Assembly (NCBI GenBank): GCA_007132365.1
Contig: SLOS01000201.1
Location: 1 to 7,962 of the forward strand
DNA length: 7,962 bases
Source of the DNA: Bacteroidales bacterium
Lineage (GTDB): Bacteria > Bacteroidota > Bacteroidia > Bacteroidales > PUMT01
Direction: 5' to 3'
Shown: positions 1 through 6,931 of the stretch, piece by piece
Layout: each line of letters opens with the position of its first letter
Numbering within the stretch: the stretch's first letter is position 1
Position numbers and translations under genes: made by a program
Notes under the pieces: generated by a model
Seen by the model: the letters and a program-made list of their open reading frames with translations, nothing else
Database searches by the model: none
What the model was told of the DNA's origin: nothing

Positions 1-2
1 GG

Positions 3-230
3 CATTTTGCACCGGGAAGCAGGCTCACCGCCCTCTGGAAAAATGTGATAGACAACAGGGGTGATCAACTGATGAATAATTACATGGACAACCTCAGGCA
101 CATTGCCGGGCAACCCCAGCTAAACAGCTTCTCGATAAAAATACTCTACTACCTCGATTACAATTATATCCAGCCAATCCTTACCGGCCGGCCCAGTACT
201 ACAGTCCTTGATATTGTTAAGGCAAGTTAA
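3..230 (+). CDS. C-terminal end of an unidentified protein (5' end outside window)
   Basis: The frame is open from the left edge to a TAA at 228-230 and gives about 75 residues, so this is most simply the 3' end of a gene that begins upstream. Codon choice looks coding, with many C- or G-ending codons such as ctc, gcc, ttc and atc. The visible part is rich in Tyr, Ile and Leu (for example KILYYLDYNYIQPIL) and ends in GRPSTTVLDIVKAS. A shorter stand-alone ORF starting at GTG 45 or ATG 72 is possible, but neither has a convincing ribosome binding site. The other two forward frames close at 48 and 62. I recognise no family and assign no function. It lies 54 bp before corA on the same strand, so co-transcription is possible. 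Confidence 0.5.
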   Translation, partial: HFAPGSRLTALWKNVIDNRGDQLMNNYMDNLRHIAGQPQLNSFSIKILYYLDYNYIQPILTGRPSTTVLDIVKAS

Positions 231-284
231 CACCTGTATTCTCTTTTTCACTATTTTTACCCTAAAGTAATTTACCAGGCGCAA

Positions 285-1370
285 ATGAACCTGTTTAACC
301 CGATAATACCAGGCAAAACCAGAAGGAGCGCAAAGGAACCCGGACTCCCGCCCGGGAGCCTTGTATTTACCGGCACCCGGAAGACCGACAGATCGGTTAT
401 TGAGATAATAGATTACGACAGTGAAACATTGAATGAGCAGAAAGAAGCAAAGCCCGAAGACATTTTGCCTCTCAGGGATAAGGCCACTGTCACATGGATT
501 GACATAAAGGGGCTGCATGATGTTGAGGTGATCCGGGAGGTCGGGGAGTATTTCACCATCCACCCGCTTGTTCTGGAGGATATCCTGAACGTGAACCAGC
601 GGCCCAAAACAGAGATCACTGAGAATTACATATACGTGGTCCTTAAAATGCTTACCTTCAGCAAAAGCGCCAATAAGGTCGAAGCTGAGCAGGTAAGCAT
701 TGTGGTTGGTGAAAACTATGTAATCACCTTCCAGGAACGGGAGGATGATGTTTTCGACCCCCTGCGCGACAGGATAAGGAACAGCAAAGGGCGGATCCGC
801 ACCATGGGAGCCGACTACCTGTGCTATGCACTGCTTGACATAATAACCGACCATTACTTCCTGATGCTTGAAAAGATTGGGGAACAGATGGAGGATTTTG
901 AGGAGGAACTGATGGAGGGACCCAGGAAAGAAACACTCAGGCAACTGTATATCCTCAAAAGAGAGAACATGCTGCTGAGAAAATCGGTGTGGCCGCTCCG
1001 CGAGGTCATCAACCAGCTTGAAAGGTCAGAATCAAAGCTCATCCGCAGAAAGACCACGCCTTACTTAAGAGACCTGTATGACCACACCATACAGGTGATA
1101 GACACGGTTGAGACATACCGCGACCTGGTGGCAGGACTCCTCGAGCTGTACCTTTCAAGTGTAAGTAACAGGATGAACGAGGTGATGAAGGTGCTGACAA
1201 TAATTGCAACCATTTTCATCCCGCTGACTTTCATCGCAGGGATATACGGGATGAACTTCCACAATATGCCCGAACTGGAATGGCCATGGGCCTATTTTGC
1301 AGTGCTTGTGATCATGTTGCTCACGGGCCTCGGCATGCTTTACTATTTCAGGAGAAAAAAATGGATATGA
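285..1370 (+). CDS. corA: CorA family Mg2+/Co2+ transport protein
   Basis: This 361-residue protein is a CorA-type divalent cation channel of the inner membrane, which works as a homopentamer and takes up Mg2+ (also Co2+ or Ni2+) down the electrochemical gradient. The hallmark GMN motif is at residues 322-324 (YGMNF), followed by the MPEL loop (328-331). Two membrane helices flank it: TM1 about 303-321 (LTIIATIFIPLTFIAGIY) and TM2 about 336-355, then a basic tail, RRKKWI. Upstream lie the cytoplasmic alpha/beta domain (about 65-165, with WIDIKG at 71-76 and HPLVLEDI at 93-100) and a long charged helical stalk (about 190-300). Length matches the family (roughly 310-370 residues). ATG 285 is chosen because the N-terminal region fits CorA; an AGG at 277-279 is a weak ribosome site. 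A TATTTTTA at 252-259 resembles the Bacteroidota -7 element (TAnnTTTG), but no matching -33 TTG was found. The stop overlaps the start of the next gene. Confidence 0.96.
   Translation: MNLFNPIIPGKTRRSAKEPGLPPGSLVFTGTRKTDRSVIEIIDYDSETLNEQKEAKPEDILPLRDKATVTWIDIKGLHDVEVIREVGEYFTIHPLVLEDILNVNQRPKTEITENYIYVVLKMLTFSKSANKVEAEQVSIVVGENYVITFQEREDDVFDPLRDRIRNSKGRIRTMGADYLCYALLDIITDHYFLMLEKIGEQMEDFEEELMEGPRKETLRQLYILKRENMLLRKSVWPLREVINQLERSESKLIRRKTTPYLRDLYDHTIQVIDTVETYRDLVAGLLELYLSSVSNRMNEVMKVLTIIATIFIPLTFIAGIYGMNFHNMPELEWPWAYFAVLVIMLLTGLGMLYYFRRKKWI
1350..1355 (+). promoter_or_regulatory. Shine-Dalgarno-like AGGAGA inside the end of corA
   Basis: AGGAGA lies within the last corA codons, 5 nt before ATG 1361 and 11 nt before ATG 1367. 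The junction reads ATGGATATGA: ATG 1361 is the preferred start of the flavin reductase gene, and the corA TGA (1368-1370) overlaps the second in-frame ATG. The spacing favours 1361. Strong ribosome sites are uncommon in this phylum, so its presence here fits translation of the downstream gene coupled to corA. Confidence 0.55.
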
Positions 1371-1951
1371 AAACAACTTTCGGACCACAGAAGCTTATGT
1401 TTCCCTGTCCGACCGGACTGGTTGTGACGGGAACGATGGAAAAGGCAAATATCGTGACAATTGCATGGATAAGCCTGCTTACCAGCTCCCCTCCCACCAT
1501 CGGCATCTCGTTGGGAACCAAGGGCTTCTCGGGCAGCGAGATCAAAAAGAATGGTGAATTCACCGTCAACATCGCATCGGTTGACATTATGGTGGAAGCG
1601 GACTTCTGCGGGATAACCTCGGGCAGGGATACCGACAAATTTGCCAGGACCGGTCTCACAAAGATGAAATCAAAGATTGTAAAATCACCGATCATAAAGG
1701 AGTGCCCGCTGAACCTCGAATGTGTACTCTTTAAATCCGGCATGTTCGGCTCCACCAATCATTTTGCCGGCAAGATCGTTGAAACACATATTGACACCGA
1801 TAAGCTGGCAGACAGCAGCGACTACACCACCTTCGACATCGCGGCGATCAACCCCCTGATCTATATAGGCGGTGCCCGCGAATACCGTAAAATAGGTGAA
1901 AAGGTTGGGGATGCCTATACTATTGGAAAAAAGCTTTTCAAAAAGCACTGA
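1361..1951 (+). CDS. Flavin reductase family (flavoredoxin-like) FMN-binding protein
   Basis: This 196-residue soluble protein belongs to the flavin reductase-like, split-barrel FMN-binding family, which includes Desulfovibrio flavoredoxin and NAD(P)H:flavin oxidoreductases. Members bind FMN and pass electrons between a nicotinamide or protein donor and flavin or a partner protein. Recognisable features in order are the N-terminal strand PCPTGLVVTG (15-24), the core ANIVTIAWISLLTSSPPTIGIS (residues 29-50), the segment GEFTVNIAS (65-73), ECPLNLEC (114-121), and a C-terminal NPLIYIGGAREY (164-175). Length is normal for the family. The open frame extends back to 1280 inside corA, but ATG 1361 has AGGAGA 5 nt upstream and gives the expected N-terminus; ATG 1367 is the alternative. 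The overlap with corA suggests one operon. The electron partner and true substrate cannot be told from sequence, and a functional link to CorA is only inferred from position. Confidence 0.9.
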   Translation: MDMKTTFGPQKLMFPCPTGLVVTGTMEKANIVTIAWISLLTSSPPTIGISLGTKGFSGSEIKKNGEFTVNIASVDIMVEADFCGITSGRDTDKFARTGLTKMKSKIVKSPIIKECPLNLECVLFKSGMFGSTNHFAGKIVETHIDTDKLADSSDYTTFDIAAINPLIYIGGAREYRKIGEKVGDAYTIGKKLFKKH

Positions 1952-2438
1952 TCAATAAGAAACCACCCCCAATCATTATTCGTGCCCAACAGGTCCCAAC
2001 GGGTTCTCCAGCAACTTCCAGTAACCGCCCGGCCAGAAACAATAATTCCTTCCAAACCAAAAGAAGACAAAATTTCAATTTAACAAAAATCCATTATTTA
2101 ATAAAGTTGCCTGAGTTGTCGCATTCCTGAGCCTAAGCACCAAATTTATAAAATGTTAGGAAAAATGAATATTTTTTTATATTATTGCATATAGGGGTTA
2201 ATACTTCTCAATACTTTAAAATGCCTGGTTATTTTTACCGTATTGTTTTTCATTCATAGGCCCAGATTCACAAATGAAAGGGTGGCAAATAATAAAGTAC
2301 ACATAGTAATCCCTATCTATGACAATGGTATACCTGATAAAGGGCTATTGAATATAATTTAGTTTAAGACTCTCCGGATTATCATAGAGATTTAACTTGA
2401 TATTTAATATAACTTTAATCTTTAACCTGCCGGTTACC
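1952..2438. other. Long, mostly AT-rich intergenic region
   Basis: The 487 bp between the flavin reductase stop and the ATG of the large exported protein contain no ORF I would call real. The first 90 bp are mixed in composition; from about 2070 on it becomes strongly AT-rich. An AT-only inverted repeat, AAAAAT-gaat-ATTTTT (2161-2176) followed by more T, could form a weak hairpin, but it lacks the GC stem of a normal intrinsic terminator. Two octamers resemble the Bacteroidota -7 box TAnnTTTG with one mismatch: TATTTTTA at 2230-2237 and TAACTTTA at 2410-2417. The second lies 21 nt before the ATG at 2439. Neither has a TTG at the usual -33 distance, so no promoter is called. The promoter of the large gene probably lies here. 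Confidence 0.5.
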
Positions 2439-5400
2439 ATGAAATCAAGGGTCATAATATTAGTGTTTCTGTATTCCGGGATATTGCTCAATGCACAGGA
2501 AGCATACAGGCAATTGATCATCACTGAGGCAAGTCTGGGAAAAGGGCCCATGGCATACCTGGAGATCACGAACGTGGGTGATGAGACAATTAATCTGTCT
2601 GATTTCGAGCTGGGTAAGGTAACACCATGGACAAGTCGTACAGGCTATGAGTCCGGTGAGCCGCTGCCGCCGCTCGAGGACTGGTTTAATGTTCCGCTAA
2701 CCGAAAGGATGATGCTGCCAGGTGAGGAATTGGCACCAGGTGAGTCCTGGGTGATCGCAAATGTAAGTGACTGGCGTCTGAGTATGGAGCGCATTGACCC
2801 CTTTTTATGGAGGGAAAGGGAGAGCCGTTTGGACTTCTACGATATTTCTGACTACCAAATGCACTACCCCGAGCCACCTTCAACTCCACCTGCAAATGAC
2901 AGCATTGATCCCAGGTGTTTGGTTATGTCTGTATGGAACGGACGTGACTGCTGGTACCTGAGGCACCATTTCATAAATGGCGACGGCGATAAGGATTCGG
3001 TTGTTATCGACCAGGTGGGTGGCGTATTTGACCAGCCAAACGGGACGAATGCCGATAGGGCATATGATGTTGCCGGCATACCTAATGCAACTTATACTCA
3101 TAAGCTTATTCGAAAGGCTTCGGTCTCAACTGGTAATATCAACTTCAATACCGGCCGCGGGGTCGACAGTGAGGATTCGGAGTGGATGTCTATTCCCCGC
3201 AGGAGCCCTCGCCACCACTCGATGTGGCACATCGGAAACCACGGTTCATTTGACTTTGATAAGGATGCTTTTGTGAGCGAGAATGTTGAGATGGACTGGG
3301 ATGACGAGGTTATAACCGTGCCGTGGGGTATCCAACGGGATGACTCGCTGGCTTTCCAGTTTGACAAGGTGCCCGGACTGGCATGGTATTACCGCTATGT
3401 GCCAAACCATGCTGACTCAGCATATCTCTCGGCACGCACCGGCGATACAGTATTATTAATAATGCTGGGAGACGAGATGCAGGTCAAGGAATTCCGTATT
3501 GAGGTCCTTGAGCCTGGTGAGGATGCAAACATCGTCATCCCCAAAAAGTCGCCTGACTTTGCCACCGGCTGGTTCGGCAGAGGTTCTGGAAATATTGATA
3601 ATGCACGTTTCAGGGCAACCTGGGGCCACGAGATGGATACCATCAAGCACCAATTCAATATCCCGGGTATCGCTTTCGCCACCAGGGTAGACACACTATT
3701 CAGGTATCTGGAGAAAGCACCCAATGCCGAGTGGGAGATAATATGGGTTGACGAAACCGAAAGGGTTGACCTGAAACATGGTGATATCCTGAGGGTAACT
3801 GCCGAGAACGGCGATGTAAAGGACTACTTCATCAAGATGGAGGATTACAGGCCTTCCGACAACGCATTTCTTGCATCGATCACATGGCCCGACATACCCG
3901 AGGAAGACCGCGGCATGTTCGGCTGGGTGGGTGACACCATACCCGGTTTCTCACCGACAGTGTATTCTTACACTCTAAGAGTTCCCGCCGATGTTGACGG
4001 CATGCCAGCACTCATAGCCAGAACACAGCAGAACAATGCCAGTATCGAGGTAACGCGCGCAACCAGTTATGCCGGACCCACTGAAAACAGAACGGTCACT
4101 TTCAAAGTAACAGCCGAAAACGGTACAACGGTGCGAACCTACACGGTGCTGCTTGAGAAGGAGAAGTTGCCCGAGCATATCCAGCCATACGAGGCAGAAC
4201 CGCTGATCTCCGAATTCATATTCTGGGAACAGTGGAACAACGGATATGTTGAAATTGCAAATACCGGGAATCAGGTACTCGACCTCAGTGATTACCTGTT
4301 TGTGAACGCCAACCTGGAGGGCCCGGCTACAACAGCTATCGAATGGGGGTTCCCATTCCATGAGCGTTACAGGAAGTACGTACCGGGTTATAAGTGGACT
4401 GACCAGGCTGGTGACTGGGAAAATGAGCCATATATCCTGCAGGAGGACCCGGCAGTCAGTCCAATAGTTTTTGGAGGTGATGTATTCACTATGGGTCATA
4501 CCGTAGGATGGGCTTTTGCCAGGGATTATGAGAACTGGAACAATGCCACCTGGTGGGTACCCGGCATACTGAATATTGACTTCGGGTACGAAACGATTGA
4601 AGGTGAAAGAGTACCTCAGAACCCCTGGGGAGAAGATTTCGTTAATCCGGAAACAGACTTTTGGGGCAACAGCGCTGCAAGGGAGTGGAAAACCGGTGAC
4701 TTCTATGTATTCAAAATCCTTAACGACTCCGTAAAGATGGGGCTGAAACCGGCCAATGATCCTCTTGACTTCGAGCTGATAGAGATATTCGGAACCGGAA
4801 ACATGGACGAGTATGACCCGGTAGGCAACGGAGCGCCAATGATAAGCAGCTTCGTCAGGAAGCCCGAATATGTGTTCCCCAACCCGGTGCCAAACGGATC
4901 ATTCGCCGATAACGAGGAGGATTCTGAGTGGGTAACTTTCAACCAGGCTTACTGGTTTGAGCGGCAGATAGTATGGCCACAGCAGATCCTTTATATTACA
5001 CTGGACCTTGGCAGACACTCATTCATCCCTGCAACCCATTACATGTCGACTGTTACATCGCTGTCATATATTGTCAGCCCCGGTTACTCAGATGAAGAGT
5101 GGATCAGGGGTATTATTACCGGGACTACTGTGGCTGACTTCCTGGGCAGTATATCTAAGGCCGATCCTGATCAGACACTTTCAGTAGTTGCAGATGGCGA
5201 CACCCTAGCCGCCGGCGAAGTGTTTGCCGATGGCGATGCACTTCATGTAATGTCGGCAGATTCGACCAACATTACCATCTATAACCTTATCGTTACAGAG
5301 GAAGGCCTTAAATCTAATGCCGTCCTTACCTCAGATGATTACGACATCGAGATAGACGAAGAAACCGGTATCATAAGCGGCTTTGAAATGGGCACCCTGC

Positions 5401-6806
5401 TAAGGACCATCTGCGAAGGAGTAGCTTTACACGACGGGGCATCTCTAACCATAGTCGATAATAATGATGCATATGTGCCTTTTAAACGTCCCAATTTTAA
5501 TAATGATTACGTCGACGTCAAGGCAACCGACAGGATATTCTTCGATGTTGTGGCTGAAGATGGTGAAACCAGGATTCTTTACCAGCTCATACCAGATTAT
5601 AACCCGAATGATGCCTTTGTTACCTCAGAGGCCTATCACGTTGATCAAACATTGTTTTTGATCGACCTTATACCAGAGGGTACAAACCCGACAACTATTT
5701 TAAGCAACCTTACACCATCATTGGGAGCAAGCACTAAAGTTGTCGATAAACTGGGTCATGAACGGACTAAAGGATCTCTGTACAAAGATGACAGGATACT
5801 TGTTACCTCCAAGGATAATAAAAGAAACAATTATTATTATCTATCACTTCTCGGAGAGGTTCCGGACTATCTTGCTTACCTGGTGTCGAATATATACGAG
5901 GTTGACCGTTTAACACTTACTTTCTATGTAAGGGTAGACAAAGCCCCTAAGTTTTATGAACTATTAAACAAGATACAAATACCATCCGGCTCCACCATCG
6001 GGTTTTTAGATGCTGAAGGCAATTGGAAGAGTGAGGATGACATTGTTAGCGATGGTGACAAACTTAAGGTAACGGCAGCAGATAATGTTACAGAGTTCTA
6101 CTATCTGATAAGACTCATAATAAACACCTATACCTTATTATATAGCACTGATGGTAATGGATTAATTATGGGAGATACCACTCAAATAATAGAATATGGT
6201 TCAGACGGAACAATGATAGAGGCAATCCCCAATACCGGGTATCATTTTGTTCAGTGGAGTGATGGCGAAACAGCAAACCCCAGATTAGATAAAAATGTAA
6301 CCTCCGATATTGCAGTTAATGCACAATTTGAGATTAACGTTTATGACATCAATATAGATGTTTATCCCCACGGCTCAGGTACTATATCAGGAGAGGGTAA
6401 ATACGAACACTATGAGACAGTTTCATTATCTGCAACCCCAAACAATGGGTTTATTTTTGAAAAGTGGATTGAAAACGGATTGGAATACATGGATAACCCA
6501 CTGATTTTTAAGGCGCAGGCTGCCAGGTCACTAACTGCCTACTTTACTTCCAGCATTATTTCAGGCACTGATATTATTGAAAACAAAGGTATTTCGGTGT
6601 ATCCGAATCCCGCCGATGATGTCATTTTCATTTTAGGTACGGATGATAATGCATCTGTTTATATATATGATCTAACAGGAAAACTGATAATCACCAGAAA
6701 GCCTGTTGATAGGCAAATAATGATACATGATCTATTACCAGGTGTTTATATTATAAAAATCAGCACTGGCGATCTGGTGTTAGTGAATAGGTTTATAAAA
6801 CAATAA
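2439..6806 (+). CDS. Large T9SS-secreted multidomain surface protein (two lamin-tail-like domains, beta repeats, InlB-type repeats)
   Basis: This protein of 1455 residues is predicted to cross the inner membrane by Sec and the outer membrane by the Type IX system. ATG 2439 is chosen because it opens with a canonical signal peptide (MKSRVIILVFLYSG, cleavage near residue 20); an in-frame TTG at 2397 would bury that under 14 extra residues. No ribosome site is seen. Domain order: lamin-tail-like (LTD) 1, about 22-255 (YLEITNVGDETINLSDFEL, LAPGESWVIAN); three beta repeats, about 275-575; LTD 2, about 588-836 (YVEIANTGNQVLDLSDY); four beta repeats, about 870-1228; two InlB-type repeats, 1230-1372; sorting domain, 1385-1455. 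No catalytic motif was recognised. LTD and InlB-type modules are usual in large extracellular proteins, so an adhesive or binding role is an inference. Composition becomes AT-rich over the last third. No frameshift is seen. The next gene converges on it across 125 bp with no clear terminator. Confidence 0.93.
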   Translation: MKSRVIILVFLYSGILLNAQEAYRQLIITEASLGKGPMAYLEITNVGDETINLSDFELGKVTPWTSRTGYESGEPLPPLEDWFNVPLTERMMLPGEELAPGESWVIANVSDWRLSMERIDPFLWRERESRLDFYDISDYQMHYPEPPSTPPANDSIDPRCLVMSVWNGRDCWYLRHHFINGDGDKDSVVIDQVGGVFDQPNGTNADRAYDVAGIPNATYTHKLIRKASVSTGNINFNTGRGVDSEDSEWMSIPRRSPRHHSMWHIGNHGSFDFDKDAFVSENVEMDWDDEVITVPWGIQRDDSLAFQFDKVPGLAWYYRYVPNHADSAYLSARTGDTVLLIMLGDEMQVKEFRIEVLEPGEDANIVIPKKSPDFATGWFGRGSGNIDNARFRATWGHEMDTIKHQFNIPGIAFATRVDTLFRYLEKAPNAEWEIIWVDETERVDLKHGDILRVTAENGDVKDYFIKMEDYRPSDNAFLASITWPDIPEEDRGMFGWVGDTIPGFSPTVYSYTLRVPADVDGMPALIARTQQNNASIEVTRATSYAGPTENRTVTFKVTAENGTTVRTYTVLLEKEKLPEHIQPYEAEPLISEFIFWEQWNNGYVEIANTGNQVLDLSDYLFVNANLEGPATTAIEWGFPFHERYRKYVPGYKWTDQAGDWENEPYILQEDPAVSPIVFGGDVFTMGHTVGWAFARDYENWNNATWWVPGILNIDFGYETIEGERVPQNPWGEDFVNPETDFWGNSAAREWKTGDFYVFKILNDSVKMGLKPANDPLDFELIEIFGTGNMDEYDPVGNGAPMISSFVRKPEYVFPNPVPNGSFADNEEDSEWVTFNQAYWFERQIVWPQQILYITLDLGRHSFIPATHYMSTVTSLSYIVSPGYSDEEWIRGIITGTTVADFLGSISKADPDQTLSVVADGDTLAAGEVFADGDALHVMSADSTNITIYNLIVTEEGLKSNAVLTSDDYDIEIDEETGIISGFEMGTLLRTICEGVALHDGASLTIVDNNDAYVPFKRPNFNNDYVDVKATDRIFFDVVAEDGETRILYQLIPDYNPNDAFVTSEAYHVDQTLFLIDLIPEGTNPTTILSNLTPSLGASTKVVDKLGHERTKGSLYKDDRILVTSKDNKRNNYYYLSLLGEVPDYLAYLVSNIYEVDRLTLTFYVRVDKAPKFYELLNKIQIPSGSTIGFLDAEGNWKSEDDIVSDGDKLKVTAADNVTEFYYLIRLIINTYTLLYSTDGNGLIMGDTTQIIEYGSDGTMIEAIPNTGYHFVQWSDGETANPRLDKNVTSDIAVNAQFEINVYDINIDVYPHGSGTISGEGKYEHYETVSLSATPNNGFIFEKWIENGLEYMDNPLIFKAQAARSLTAYFTSSIISGTDIIENKGISVYPNPADDVIFILGTDDNASVYIYDLTGKLIITRKPVDRQIMIHDLLPGVYIIKISTGDLVLVNRFIKQ
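3441..6113 (+). repeat. Seven divergent beta repeats within the large surface protein
   Basis: A recurring protein motif, roughly GD-x-L-x-V-T-A-x-D-x-x-T-x-x-Y-x-L-x-x, appears seven times. The copies start near residues 335 (GDTVLLIMLGDEMQVKEF), 448 (GDILRVTAENGDVKDYF), 551 (RTVTFKVTAENGTTVRTY), 932 (GDALHVMSADSTNITIY), 1030 (TDRIFFDVVAEDGETRILY), 1117 (DDRILVTSKDNKRNNYYY) and 1206 (GDKLKVTAADNVTEFYYL). Spacing is 113 and 104 residues among the first three, then 98, 87 and 89 among the last four; lamin-tail-like domain 2 fills the gap between the groups. Each copy of the last group is preceded by a short hydrophobic segment such as TVADFLGSI, LLRTI, ILSNL or FYELLNKI. The pattern resembles the beta-sandwich repeats with a VTAEDGTTxxYT-type ending that are common in bacterial surface proteins; the exact family is not assigned. 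Confidence 0.7.
6126..6554 (+). repeat. Two tandem InlB / Listeria-Bacteroides-type repeats
   Basis: Two adjacent modules of 71 and 72 residues (6126-6338 and 6339-6554) follow the beta repeats. Both show the pattern of the divergent InlB B-repeat family: a small Gly-rich turn, then a VxLxAxPxxGYxFxxW-type segment, then a strand ending in AxF. Copy 1 has MIEAIPNTGYHFVQWSDGE and ends AQFEIN. Copy 2 has GSGTISGEGKYEHYETVSL, ATPNNGFIFEKWIENG and ends TAYFTSS. Such modules are extracellular stalk elements, beta-grasp-like in the founding family. Here they sit just before the sorting domain, where a stalk would be expected. Confidence 0.85.
6591..6803 (+). other. Type IX secretion C-terminal sorting domain (type A-like)
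   Basis: The last 71 residues (1385-1455) match the Por secretion tail pattern. They open with ISVYPNPADD, followed by the central strand SVYIYDLTGKLI, the late LLPGVYIIKIS segment and the short basic end VNRFIKQ. In known systems this domain directs cargo through the outer-membrane T9SS channel, is removed by the sortase PorU, and the protein is then attached to the surface lipopolysaccharide or released. The match predicts that the host encodes PorK/L/M/N, Sov and PorU elsewhere; none is in this window. Confidence 0.93.
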
Positions 6807-6931
6807 TCTTCAAAGGCGTAGGATTAGTCTGAAGTGATATAGCCAATAAAGCTTCTGCCGGTGGAGTGGTTCTATTGCATCCCGGGAAAAATGGCCATTG
6901 GATTGTATGACATATTAACATCAGGTTAAAA

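Noticed and set aside
180..230. GRPSTTVLDI as a possible Sua5/YciO/YrdC family ending
   Set aside because: Only a PSTTVLD-like string recalls that family; the preceding 60 residues lack its Gly-rich pattern, so the likeness is probably chance.
120..944. 274-codon open frame on the reverse strand opposite corA
   Set aside because: It lies almost wholly antisense to an unmistakable corA, its protein resembles nothing, and it is explained by the codon bias of corA.
1930..1945. AAAAGCTTTT inverted repeat at the end of the flavin reductase gene as a terminator
   Set aside because: It lies inside the coding sequence, has almost no GC stem and no following T-run.
2397..2438. TTG 2397 as start of the large exported protein
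   Set aside because: It would add 14 residues before a complete Sec signal peptide that begins at ATG 2439; the ATG is the better start.
3975..4499. 174-codon reverse-strand open frame inside the large surface gene
   Set aside because: It is antisense to well-supported domain sequence (beta repeat and lamin-tail-like domain 2) and its product shows no domain features.
6807..6931. Terminator or remnant gene in the convergent gap
   Set aside because: A perfect 10-bp palindrome AATGGCCATT (6890-6899) has no loop or T-run, and CTTCA/TGAAG (about 6818-6834) is a 5-bp stem only. Short open frames here show no recognisable protein.
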